Origin: Euglena gracilis
Taxonomy: Eukaryota; Euglenida; Euglenophyceae; Euglenales
DNA length: 64,000 bases
Direction: 5' to 3'
NCBI GenBank assembly: GCA_039621445.1
Contig: CP154954.1
Span: forward strand, 46,851,847 to 46,915,846
The translations under genes were made by a program, and so were the position numbers. Numbering within the stretch: the stretch's first letter is position 1; every line of letters begins with the position of its first letter. Shown piece after piece: positions 18,625 to 28,461 of this stretch. The notes below the pieces were generated by a model, which worked only from the letters and a program-made list of their open reading frames with translations, was not told the origin of the DNA and searched no databases.

Positions 18625-21560
18625 CCCCGGGCATTGGAAACCCCAACCCAGCTTCTAAACCCGACCCTTCCACCCGTAACCTCCAATCCACCAACCATCT
18701 TACCACAAACGAAATGACGGGGAGCGGAGCTTGGAGTGAAGTCAAATGGGCCGGCCGAGCCCAGCGTGATGGAGTGAGGGAGCGAGAAGCCAAGACCCCC
18801 CGGAGCCAAGGAGAGCAGGCACGGCCCGGAGGCGGGCGAAGGAGGTTTGAGGGGGAAGCGAATCCCCTCCCATTCCTTTCGCGTGCACATCCCTCCCCAT
18901 TCCACATGCCAAGCCAAAACTATTATGATTGTTTGAATGGGAATAGGCGGGCCTCAAACAAAAAGTGGGCCAGGAAATTTCCCAGGGCATTGGACCTCTT
19001 TTCTGGGAAAAATTCAGTGGGAAATTATTTGCGAGAAAAGGGTTATGAGGTGATTTCGGTGGACATCAACCCAGGTTTTCACCCAACCCATCCCGTGGAC
19101 ATCCTAGAGTGGGAGTATCGAGTATACCCCCCTGGATATTTCCAAGTCATAACGGCTAGTGTGCCTTGCACGGAGTATAGTCGTGCTAAGACGGTGGGAG
19201 AAAGAAATTTGGAGTGGGCAGACCAACTTGTGACAAAAACTTTGGAAATCGTGGAATATTTTCAGCCCAAATTATGGTGGATTGAAAATCCCCGAACGGG
19301 ACTTTTGCCAAAAAGGCATTGTGTGCAAAACTTGAATTTTATCGATGTGGATTATTGTCAATTTTTAGACTGGGGATACCAAAAACCCACTCGGATTTGG
19401 GGGAGTGAAAATCTGTTGAGTTTGAAGGACAAACTTTGTGATGGGAAAACCTGGTTTCATTTGATTGTGAGTGAGGGGGGTGGTTTGGTTCACAAAGAAC
19501 AATTGGGAGGAAACGGAATGAGGGTGAGCACTCAACAAAAATGGAGGGTACCTGAAAAATTGGTCGAGTACCTTCTTTCGGCCCTTGATATTAAGGAGGA
19601 AAATTTTTCGTTTAAGTGTGAGGATTATGCCGTTCGAAACTCATTTGTGCAAATGATTGAGGAGAATTTTCAAAGGAGGGCCGAGGTGAATTGTTTTGCT
19701 TCTACCCAAAATTCTCAGTGCACATCATATTTGACCGAGAAGGAAAATGCTTTGGCGGTACCATGGGGAGGGGGGGGTACGGTTTGGTTGAACCCCCCCT
19801 GGACATTGTGGCCAAAGGTGGCAAAGAAATTGCAAAAGGACCCTTGTGATGCCATTTGCATCTTACCTGATTGGAGCAAAGGGTGGGTAAGGGAACTTGT
19901 TCGGAAGGCATCAAAAAAGTTGTATTTTCCACCCGGAACCAAACTTTTTGAGGTGGATGGGAAACCAATGGGGGGTGTGAGGTGGGGAGTTTGGACCTTG
20001 TTGATAGAGGGTAATAAGGCCCCCGCCAACACTAGCAACCCCAAGAGAACAAAGGTGGTACATTTGAAATCGCGGATGGTTAAAAAGAGATACCCACCCA
20101 CAGGGATTGAGAAATTTTCGAAGGACCGACAACTTTTGATTCGGACAAGGGTTGTTTTAGGGAACGGGGAGGAACAAAATATGGACATTTTGGTGGACAC
20201 CGGTGCCGAGGCTAACCTCATAAGACAAGGGTTAGTGAGTGAGCACCTAATGTATTCGGCCGAACACCCCTTAAGGTTTGAAACCGCTAACGGTCAAGCC
20301 TTGAGTGGTGGGGGGAGGTGCACTAAGGTGGTGATGAAGTTGCAAGGGGAGGTGAGTGATAACACCCCACCCACAGATTTTGAGTTCGATGTGGAATTTT
20401 ATGAAGCCAATATCAAAGTAGACGCAATTTTATCATACCCATGGCTTGTATGCACAAAAATCGGAATTTTTCCACATCACCGTGTAGTGGAGGAACCCGA
20501 ATTGACATTTTTATTCGGTGTGAGAGATCATAGGAGAAAACGGCAAGGAAAAGTCCCTTGCACCCTACCCCAAGGGGGGGGGGTGACGAATTTGGAAAAG
20601 TTTGGTTTTCTCCTTCCGATGGAGGGTTTTGATCAAAGGGGACAAACCTTGGACGAGCACTCGCTCAAAATTTTGGGCCAGAATTTAGAGATGGCAAATG
20701 AAAACCCCCTACCTATTCGCAAAATGATCATTGCAAGGGAGGGGGAGGGGAATAATGAAACGGAATCCGAAGAGGAAGAGAGAATAAGGAAGCTAAGAGA
20801 GGAAATTTTTGGAAGGTATGATGGAACCGTGTTTCGGTCTAAGGTACAACCCGACCCACCCGTAAGAGGACCATATGGTTATGCATTCATACCTTTGCAA
20901 GAAGGAGCGCGGCCTACCCGACAAAAACCATTTTTCATGCACGGGGAACGAAAAGAAGCTTTGGAAAAAATCACTCAAGATTGGATCGATATGAAATTCA
21001 TCGCGCCAGCCACAACAAAAAATTCAGAATGGCTCTCACAAACATTCCCCGTACCCAAAAAGTCAGCCGATTTTCCTTGGAGGGGGGTTGTTGACATGAG
21101 GGGACCCAACAGCCAATCCCGTAGGTGCAACTACCCTCTTCCGAAAATCGAAGACATCCTGGTGAAGCATGGCGCAAACCAAATGTTCTCCATTTTGGAT
21201 TTAAAACAAGCCTTTCACCAACAGCCGCTTCACCCGGATAGTAGGCCTATAACTTGCTGCTTCACACCAAATGATCTTTACCAATGGAGGGTGAATGTAA
21301 TGGGGTTAACTAACGCCTCACAACAATTGCAACAAATGATGGATGACCGTTTAGCACCCGTAAGGGATATTGCTACCCCATACATTGATGACATTTTGGT
21401 AGGGACCACCGTCTGGGAGGGGGAGGATCTCCTCGAGGCACACAAAAGGGATTTGTGTAGGGTTTTGGATTTACTCGCCGAGGAAAGTTTTGTAGTGGAC
21501 CCCAAAAAAGCGGAATTATTCATCAAGGAAGTGGAATTTTGTGGCCAGATTTTGGGGCAT
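18621..21560 (+). CDS. Element A polyprotein: cytosine methyltransferase, adenine-methyltransferase-like segment, protease, RT
   Basis: The ATG overlaps the Gag stop. A basic leader of about 120 residues precedes a DCM-like domain: ALDLFSGKNSV (motif I, second Gly of FxGxG lost), SVPCTEYSRA (motif IV, VPC instead of PPC, Cys kept) and WWIENPRTG (motif VI). Next is a second fold, about 19690-20010, with NCFASTQNSQCTSYL, ALAVPWGG, VWLNPPW and ICILPDWSKGW. This is the layout of Dam-type N6-adenine methyltransferases (PF05869-like). The protease (VDTGAEANLI) and Ty3 RT follow (FSILDLKQAFHQQP, catalytic YIDDILVGT). A one-base loss near 21560 (CATCGGCCCCCGG) ends the frame, and the following codons to 21614 are not genuine. 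Confidence 0.88.
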
Positions 21561-23296
21561 CGGCCCCCGGCAAATTACGCGCCATTGAAAAATGGGAGGT
21601 TCCTACAACCATAACGGCCTTAAGGGCTTTCCTGGGCTTCACAAATTATTACAACACCTACATACACATGTATGCCCAAGTTGCGGCACCTTTGCAAGAT
21701 AAGTTGAAGGTATCTCGGGAGGAAGGCAAGAAAGGGAGCAAAAAATGGGTTGAATTCGGGGAGGTTGAACACAAAGCATTTGAGGAGTTAAAGAAACGGT
21801 TGTGTTCCGGATTAATTCTTCAAAGGGTAGACCCCGATAAACCCTTTGCTTTGAGAGTTGATGCGAGTGGGTATGCCGTAAGAGCAACTTTAGAACAACT
21901 CAAAGAAGGAAACGGTACGCCCACACCCCAAGATATTTCGGACAAAAAAACGGTGCCTGTTGCTTTTATGTCCCGAAAACTCACCGAGGGGCAAAGAAAA
22001 TGGACCCCCCGGGAATTGGAGACATATGCCATAATTTTGGCACTCCAAAAATGGGAAAGTTGGATTGGTCTCCAACCCATTTTGGTGTTGACCGATCACC
22101 AAAGTTTGGAGGCATGGGCAAAAGAAGTGCTCGACACCCCAAGTGGACCGGCGGGGAGGAGGGCACGATGGCACCAAATTTTCTCAAAATACGATTTGAC
22201 AGTGGGGTATATTCCGGGGAAGGAAAACACCATTGCCGACATTTTAAGTCGGTGGGCATACCCCGCTTCGCAAGCCCTAAGGGACATTAGTAAACATGGT
22301 TCGGCCGAAGATAAGAGGGAAATGGAGGAGCTCATAAGAGAGGAAAGGGAAGATGAGAAAAATTGCTTGTTGGTCAAAGTAAAAAATCAGCCTAACGCTC
22401 GTAATTTGTGGATAAGGGGAGTGGTAACCCGCAGCGGAAAAGAGGTGGCACCCAATTTTGTGGATGATGCATCAGGGAGAGGTACCGAGAGTGTAGAAGG
22501 TCCGGGAGGAATAAACACCACCAAAGACGCTCACTCACAAGGGCCTAGGGAATTTGGTTCGAAAAAGGGTAAGAGGAGAGTTACCTTTTGGGATGGAGTG
22601 GACCCTGCGGGAAATTTGGTGACCAACCCAAAACTTCCGACTAATGAGTTACCGAGGGGGGGAACTGGAGGGGGTGGGGCCCCACCAACTCCAAGTGCAA
22701 CCCCTAAGCTAACAAAATCAGTTTGGGAGAGAGATTGGGTGGTTGCGTATACCGAATGCCCCACTTGGAAGGAAAATTGGCTTGCAACTCAAAACGACGG
22801 TGAGTGGCCAAAGGGTGTGAAAGTTCACAAGGACCGAATGTTTTTTGAGGAGAAATTGTGTGTCCCACTTTCTTTTCAAGAATTCATTGTGCAAGAGGTT
22901 CATGAATTCTTGGGACATGTTGGTCCGGAAAAAGTGTGGAATTTCATCATTTTGCGGTACGCATGGGCTGATGAAAAAAGGGCACGTGTTTTCAATGAAA
23001 GTTGTTCCAAAAATTGTGTCACGTGCCAAGCAAGTTCAAGGGGGGAGACTTTGAAGGGACCCATAGATTCAACACTCATTCCACCGGCACCCATGGTGAG
23101 TGTGGCCTTAGATCTTTTCAAAATGCCATTGGTAAAGTATGAGGGGGAAAATTACAATACCATGGCGGTATGTGTTGACCGGCACTCCGGTTGGATCGTG
23201 GCCATACCTTTTTTAGAAAAAGGATTAACGGGTGCAAAATTGGCAAAAGCAATGCTCAAACATTGGAGGCTTTTTGGGATTCCTTCTATCATTTTA
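21561..23296 (+). CDS. Element A polyprotein: RT connection, RNase H, integrase N-terminus
   Basis: Coding continues in the next frame with PGKLRAIEKWEVP and FLGFTNYYNTYIHMYAQVAAPL, the standard Ty3 RT/RNase H bridge. RNase H shows LRVDASGYAVRATLEQ, ETYAIILALQKWE, VLTDHQSLEAW and NTIADILSRWA. After a linker of about 150 residues the integrase finger has VHEFLGHVG and CVTC. The core's first Asp is in VALDLF and VCVDRHSGW. The frame is lost near 23296 (ATTTTAGCGACC), and the second catalytic Asp is in the following frame. Confidence 0.88.
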
Positions 23297-23934
23297 GCGA
23301 CCAAGGGAGTCACTTCGTGAACACATGGTGGCAAACCATGTGCTCGTTTTTAGGAATTCGGCAAGCTTTTTCTCAAGCCTACCACCACCAAGCCAACGGG
23401 CGGGTGGAAAGGGCGGGTCAACAAGTCATGGAAATTTTGAGGAAACTATTTGTGGACGGAAAAATGAATTGGGTTGAGGCTTTACCCCAAGCTTTGGATA
23501 GGATTCATGATGTGAAGGGGGAGGGCGGTTTTAGCCCATACCAAATTATGACCGGTAGGGAACGTCCCCTTGGGGGGATACCTTACCAAGCTTCCAAAGA
23601 GTGTGAGGATGCACAATAATTTTTTCATCGAATGAAGCTAATTGATGAAACGGTGGCAAAGGTTTTAAACCACACCCATGAGGTCAAAGCTAAAAGGATT
23701 AACCAAGGTCGAAGAGAAATGGAACCATTAAAAATTGGAACCCATGTGTGGTACAAACGACCCGAGGGTTCGGGTGAAAAATTAAACTCGAGGTGGATTG
23801 GTCCCGGTATTGTCAAAGCTCGGGAGGGAGAGAGGAGTTATGTTGTGGAAACCAAACCGGGTGTGCAAATTAAGACACACCGAAGTTTTCTCAAGGAGTA
23901 TAGGGAACCACCGGTTTTGGCAAAGGGGTTCCTT
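23297..23934 (+). pseudogene. Element A integrase core, second half
   Basis: It reads SDQGSHFVNTWWQTMC with the second catalytic Asp, and AYHHQANGRVERAGQQ with the catalytic Glu. It then reads GREFPLGGIPYQ-like sequence up to TAA at 23617-23619, and goes on in the same frame with FFHRMKLIDETVAKVL, VWYKRPEGSGEKLNSRWIGPGIV and HRSFLKEY (GPY/F module). Element B has DAVAFFERM where A has the stop, so the TAA is a mutation. Near 23935, in AAAGGGGTTCC, the frame shifts once more. Confidence 0.82.
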
Positions 23935-24188
23935 TGTATTTTTTCAAACGGACGGAAAAAGAGGAGGAGGCAATGCCCGATGAATGGGAGGTTGAGAAAA
24001 TTTTGGCCCACCGTAGGAAGGGGGATTCGTGGGAATTTCTCACCAAGTGGGTTGGTTATGAGGAGGGGGAAGAAACCTGGGAACCCATTGTAAATTTCAT
24101 TCATCGGTTTAGCCATGAGTTGGTTCGGTATTGTGCACACAAAAATTTGAAGGTGAATTTAATGGGGGAGCTTCAAAAATCTTTGTGA
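23935..24188 (+). CDS. Element A chromodomain
   Basis: VPLYFFKRTEK leads into MPDEWEVEKILAHRRKGDS, FLTKWVGYEEGEETWEP and VNFIHRFSHELVRYC, a canonical integrase-fused chromodomain with conserved aromatic positions (W, Y, W). It ends at TGA 24186-24188. By family it binds modified histone tails and biases integration. It aligns closely with the B domain (LDEWEVEAVV...FLVKWLGYEEKTWEPL). Confidence 0.88.
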
Positions 24189-24554
24189 GCCAATTTTATT
24201 GAGGCTCAATTTTGCTTTGCTTTTGGATTTTATTTGACGGTGAGCTCAATTTTTAGAAGCTCTGGGAGGTGGAACGGGGCCAAGTGCCTTGCGGCACCGG
24301 GGGGCCTTGATTTCACGCTCCTATCCTCCATTTTGTATGTGCACGTTTCCTTTGGGTGCGGGCACATACACGGACGCGTCATTTTGCTTTGCGTGCACAC
24401 ATGTGCACACGTTATTTTGCTTGGCTTGCCCGCGTCACTTTGTTTTGCTTGTTCTCGTTGCTTTGTATTGGCCTTTTTGTCACAGGAGAGAAGCGGGAAG
24501 CTCCAGCACGCCGGGAGCCCCGACTTTGTAAATATTTGTAAATATTCACCCACG
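24189..24554 (+). other. Element A 3' internal region, first part
   Basis: Contains repeated TTTGCTTTGC/TTTTGCTTGG motifs and GTGCACACATGTGCACAC near 24392-24410, a short perfect dyad. No coding domain is seen. Confidence 0.4.
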
Positions 24555-24979
24555 CATAGCTGGCGTTTTTTTTGTTTTTTTTAAAAAAAACGTTTTTTTT
24601 TGTTTTTTATTAAAAAAAACGGGCAAAAAAAACGGCAAAAAAAACAAAGGGGAAAATGATGGTCCAAATTTTGCCTTTGATCGCAAGGGTGAACCAATCT
24701 CAGCTCAAATGACTTGAAAACCAATACTTTTGGTTGTCTTCAACAAGAATGGTCAAAATAGGGCATTTTTTGCCATTTTGGGATGTTTCAACTTGAAACA
24801 TCCCAAATTTGGTATCTTTCTCTGACCGAGGATGGGTAAAAAAAGCTAAAATTAAAGGCAAAAAATTTTTTTGCCCTGGACCCTCAATGGCGTTTTTTTT
24901 GTTTTTTTTAAAAAAAACATGTTTTTTTTTAAAAAAACGTGTTTTTTTTGACTTCGTTTTAAACGAAGTGCCAGCTATG
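24555..24979. mobile_element. hAT-like MITE inside element A
   Basis: It starts CATAGCTGGC and ends GCCAGCTATG (10-bp perfect inverted ends), flanked by the 8-bp duplication CACCCACG (24547-24554 and 24980-24987). The interior is made of A8/T8 blocks that can fold on themselves, plus TTCGTTTTAAACGAA near the right end. A short relative with the same end lies at 38385-38440. It has no coding capacity. The 8-bp duplication points to mobilisation by a hAT-type transposase. Confidence 0.8.
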
Positions 24980-24987
24980 CACCCACG

Positions 24988-25315
24988 CGTGGGCATTCCT
25001 TCAAATGTTTGGGAGGAAGGAAGGAAAGGGGTTGGGGGTCCCCTCGGCAACAACCATCGCTATCTCCGACGACGCTACATTCGCCACCTCCATCATCTCT
25101 ACTTACACCAACACCAACATCACCACCCCGACAACACCGACCTCTACCAACATCGACGCCTCTACGGAAAGGGTGGTTGGCGGCGGTACGGAGGATTGCT
25201 CGTTTCACCCCTACCGCTACCTTTACATCAACGATTCGCACCTCATTTATAACCGTTACTCCTCCCTTCCCCCCACGCATCCCTACCCACACGCACGCGC
25301 ATACCCCCCCGGCAG
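24988..25315 (+). other. Element A 3' region with Thr-rich open frame
   Basis: The sequence from about 25032 to 25170 is a run of ACC/ATC-type codons (TTIAISDDATFATSIIS, then TNTNITTPTTPTSTN), open in more than one frame. It resembles in character the Ser/Thr-rich leader of the element B polyprotein, but I see no domain. Coding status is undecided. Confidence 0.35.
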
Positions 25316-25975
25316 TTGGAGAGTCCCGAGAGCAAAAATGTAAGTAGGGAGAGTGTGAGATTGGCCATAGCCCCTGTGCTATCGGTTGGACACTCGCAAG
25401 AATTCTTTTCGGTTTTTTCCCCCCAATTTTTTGAAGCCCTTCAAGGAGATGGAGTTGTGAGCACACTCTCCCCCGGGGGGGGGAAGGCCGATTTTTTCAA
25501 CTCCCCCGGAGGGGGGAGGGTGAATTTTTATTTTCCCCCGGGGGGGGGAGGCCGATTTTTTCAACTCCCCCGGAGGGGGGGGAGGGTGAATTTTTATTTT
25601 CCCCCCGGAGGGGGGGGAGCGAATTTTTATTCCCCCCCCGGGGGGGGAGGGCGAATTTTTAACCCCCCGGAAGAAAGGTTGCGGGCAATTTTTTCAATAC
25701 CCCCAAAAGGGGGGGGCAAGCAATTTTACCCTTGGGAAAGGAGGAGCGGCCATGTATTTTCCCCCGAGTCAAAGGGGGGGGGGGCGATGTGCCATTCTCC
25801 TTGGCAAGAATTTCCATTGGACCGAAGGAATCTTTTGTTTGTGAGACCAATTCCTTTTTGTTCACCGGGTGAGTTGAGAGGTTTTGTAATTCTTTTCCTT
25901 TGCAATCAAGTAGGACGCTTCTTGGTTTCAAAGGATGATTCACTCTCACATTTTTCACCAGAAATTGTTAAGTAG
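25316..25975 (+). CDS. Possible accessory ORF in element A 3' region
   Basis: A 219-codon frame lies between the chromodomain and the 3' LTR. Its middle is a minisatellite (25473-25690) encoding repeated F-PPGGGG-R-NFYF units. The flanks (LAIAPVLSVGHSQEFFSVFSPQFFEAL, then RNLLFVRPIPFCSPGELRGFVILFL) look more protein-like. Element B has G-tract repeats in the same place. It could be a 3' accessory gene or only an open stretch around a repeat. No family is recognised. Confidence 0.3.
   Translation: MESPESKNVSRESVRLAIAPVLSVGHSQEFFSVFSPQFFEALQGDGVVSTLSPGGGKADFFNSPGGGRVNFYFPPGGGGRFFQLPRRGGRVNFYFPPGGGGANFYSPPGGGGRIFNPPEERLRAIFSIPPKGGGKQFYPWERRSGHVFSPESKGGGAMCHSPWQEFPLDRRNLLFVRPIPFCSPGELRGFVILFLCNQVGRFLVSKDDSLSHFSPEIVK
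25473..25690 (+). repeat. G/C-tract minisatellite in element A
   Basis: Imperfect tandem units of about 38 bp alternate CCGATTTTTTCAACTCCCCC or GAATTTTTATTTTCCCCC with GGAGGGGGGG runs, six units in all. Confidence 0.8.
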
Positions 25976-26246
25976 GTTCAAGTTGGATCTTCCCTCATGT
26001 ATTTTCAAGTTATGTTTTTTGGAGAGGGATACACCATTCCAAGGGGGGGGGACATTTTCTCCCCACAACGATGACAAAAAAGGGAGGAAATGCTGCCCGT
26101 TTCATTCGCACATGGTCGCAAGAGCAACTAGAAGAGGGGGGAAAGGTACCAAGGATGTGAAGAAAGTCCCCCTTGCCCATCTTTCCATTGGGAACGGACT
26201 TCGGATTTAGACTTGAAGGCAATTGAAGGAGGAGTTGGACGCATGC

Positions 26247-26316
<70 letters not shown>
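26247..26316 (+). repeat. (CA)n microsatellite
   Basis: About 33 nearly uninterrupted CA units in the 3' region of element A. Cys/Val ORFs read from it are artefacts. Confidence 0.95.
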
Positions 26317-26322
<6 letters not shown>

Positions 26323-26565
26323 CTTTTTTTTGGGTGGCATCATGAGGCTTTTATGTGCTTGATTGGAAGATGGTGAACACATTGTATGGGTTGGCATACA
26401 ATGTAAGTTCTGAATTTTTGAGAGGGGCATAGGCCTGTTTGTTTATTCGGTTCCTCAATTCTCTCCAAAGGGTGTTCTTCGTGTTTCATCTTCGACCCCC
26501 CCCCCGCTTCCGAAAAATGCGACTTTTTGCAATTTTGATTTTTTTCGGAGTCCGACTAAAGTCGC

Positions 26566-26576
26566 AAGGGAGGGGG
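26566..26576 (+). promoter_or_regulatory. Polypurine tract of element A
   Basis: AAGGGAGGGGG abuts the TG of the 3' LTR. Confidence 0.85.
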
Positions 26577-27298
26577 TGTAGACCGTTGGGGGTCGTCAAC
26601 GGTCTAAGGGGGGGGGAAGCACCCAAAGGACCATTTTTCAAAGTCGCGCACAACATCGCTAAGTGCGCGCTTAAATTCACTTTTTGGAAACCTTCCAATT
26701 CATTCTCGAGTTAGAACAAAAACCCCAAAGGTAGCTAATTATCCCCATTTCACAGACATTTGTGGGTTTTTTTTATTATTGACCATTATCCGAAGTTGAA
26801 GTTTTGGAAGCGGAATTCAAGTCATCAAGGTTTCTTGGATATTTGACAACTATTTGAATTCTACGGTGGAAGTGGATTGATTCAATTGTGACAGGGGACT
26901 TTCCAACTGCCGGACGCCCTCCGGCCACCTTTTTGACCCATTCCGGTGTGTGTGGACTTCCGGACATCGGTGTTGGTGTGTGGCATTCTTTGTGCTATTT
27001 GCATTTTTTTGGGTTGGCAAACCAAAGTTCATACATTTCGAAGGATAGCACCAAAGGTTTTCAATGGGAGTTTGGGGAATTTTTGAAATGTTGTTTCCGA
27101 TCCTACGCGGGGAGTCCCAGCCGGGAAGGAACCCGGGGGAAACACCCGAAAATGACTTGAGCCCACCATTTTTGGGAAAAAAACCGGTTCCGGCGGGGGC
27201 ACCCGCACCCCCCCACGGGCTGGTGGCTGGGGGGACGGACCCCGGCGAGGGGGGGCCTGGCCCGGCCCCGGCACGGGAGGGGGGTGCGGCCCTGAACA
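26577..27298 (+). repeat. 3' LTR of element A
   Basis: 722 bp copy of 1475-2195, followed by the target duplication CTCT at 27299-27302. Confidence 0.95.
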
Positions 27299-27302
27299 CT
27301 CT

Positions 27303-27660
27303 ATCTAGCCCTGCCGGCAGAGGCTGAAGGGGCCAGGGGGCAGGGATGTTGAACCCCGGCACCCTTTGCGAGAAGCCCACACAAGCGGCCAGCTGGGCTG
27401 CTGTGCGTTCCACCGTGGGATCCGAGATGCCCCAACCGCTTTTGTTGAAGGGGAGCGTAAATAGGTTCCAGTGCAGAGGTACTACATTGCTGACCGCCTG
27501 GCGCCTCACGTCGGAGATGTTTTGGAGGGATGTTGTGGCGGAGGGGAAGATGCTCTCACGGAGGAGGTGAGTAACCCGACAGCCATCCAGGAAATTCCGC
27601 AGGAGACAGTGTTGAAGTTGAGGATAATTTTTGGAGACAGGAAACAGAGGTCTCCAACTT
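27303..27660 (-). pseudogene. Old LINE copy L2, RT thumb region
   Basis: The minus-strand frame reads QLQHCLLRNFLDGCRVTHLL and later GWGISDPTVERTAAQLAACVGF. This parallels QIAHHLLRNCADGCRITHLL and GGCGIKDPCLIQGPARLAALAKF of the intact LINE at 28449-31663. The copy is 5'-truncated: homology begins just inside AGGTCGACCACC (minus strand, 27671-27682), the same 12-mer found at the 5' junction of the intact LINE. Its downstream part continues at 540-1110, beyond element A. Confidence 0.75.
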
Positions 27661-27682
27661 GACACAGAGACGGTGGTCGACC

Positions 27683-28174
27683 TCAAATGAGCCATATAAT
27701 GTTGGGGGATGGTTTGGAACAGGAATGAGAATAGTATAAAGGCGGGGGGGGAGGAAAATGGTTGCATTGGCAGAGGAAGAGAGCAAGGTGAGAGGATGGG
27801 TGAGAAAAGGTCAAACTGGGGGAAGCGGACCGAAGGAGGGACAAGGAGTGGGCCTGGTAAGGCCCTGAAGCCTTGAGGAGGGGAGTAAAGAAAGGTGTGC
27901 GAGGTGAAGGTGACAGTCTGCTTCACTGCCAGGAGGACCGAGGGTTAAAAACAATACACAGAGGGTCAGAGCCGTTCGAGCGTGCGCGCAGTGGCACATC
28001 GTGGGCGTTCATAGGAGGTTAGGCGTCAACGATTATGCCGAGGTGATGAAATGTTGCACTAATAATGTACACCGCTCCCATCCGGAGACATGCCCCAAAC
28101 GCGCGCAGTGCAGTCGTCCGCAGGCTTCACGGGAGTGGCGCCAATCGCCTTACTGGCGCGCCGATGAAATCCGA
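27683..28174. other. Intergenic stretch
   Basis: GC-rich sequence between the L2 copy and the LRR segment. It contains a G run (27744-27752) and several GGCGCC sites. I recognise no gene. Confidence 0.5.
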
Positions 28175-28448
28175 TCACCGCACCAAGCGGCAGGAAAATG
28201 GCGCCAACTCAAGGAGTCGGAGCGCCCGGAAGCCCATGTCCGTGACGCGGTTGTGGAGGAGCGATAAGTGAAGGGTCTGGAGGGTGGTGGGGTACGCCAG
28301 TTTCGATAGCGTCACGGCCCCGGCGTTGCCGATGGAGTTGTGGCTCAGGTCGAGGGTCAGTGCCGTCACCGACGCGGTGTCCGTGAAGGCGGACAGGGCG
28401 GAGACGCCCTCGTCCCCCAGGGATTTCTCCGCCAGCTGGTGGTCGACC
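28175..28448 (-). pseudogene. Leucine-rich-repeat coding segment interrupted by a LINE
   Basis: The minus strand reads VDHQLAEKSLGDEGVSALSAF, then ALTLDLSHNSIGNAGAVTLSKL, then TLHLSLLHNRVTDMGFRALRLL and a TGA at 28175. These are two to three ribonuclease-inhibitor-type LRR units (LxLxxNxIGxxGA). It is continuous in frame with the LINE only because the poly(A) tail happens to read through. The 11-bp duplication marks it as the target. Rejoining the flanks places TTCTTACTTAG immediately before the LRR sequence, so the LINE may have hit an intron-exon boundary. The rest of the host gene is not identified. Confidence 0.65.
28438..28448 (+). repeat. Target-site duplication of LINE L1, 3' side
   Basis: GGTGGTCGACC adjoins the T run and matches 31664-31674. 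Confidence 0.85.
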
Positions 28449-28461
28449 TTTTTTTTTTTTT

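Larger units (their letters stand above)
1475..27298 (+). mobile_element. LTR retrotransposon A (Ty3/chromovirus type with DNA methyltransferase), split by element B
   Basis: The two LTRs (1475-2195 and 26577-27298) begin TG and end CA and are flanked by the 4-bp duplication CTCT (1471-1474 and 27299-27302). A tRNA-iMet-like primer site and a polypurine tract are in the expected places. The internal order is Gag, cytosine methyltransferase, adenine-methyltransferase-like segment, protease, RT, RNase H, integrase, chromodomain. Without the 12.5-kb element B and the 425-bp MITE, A is about 13 kb. The LTRs differ by only about three substitutions and three small indels, yet the coding region carries several stops and frameshifts. 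It is therefore a non-autonomous copy. Confidence 0.95.

Noticed and set aside
26010-26430. Cys/Val-rich open frames
   Set aside because: Products of the (CA)n microsatellite in element A.
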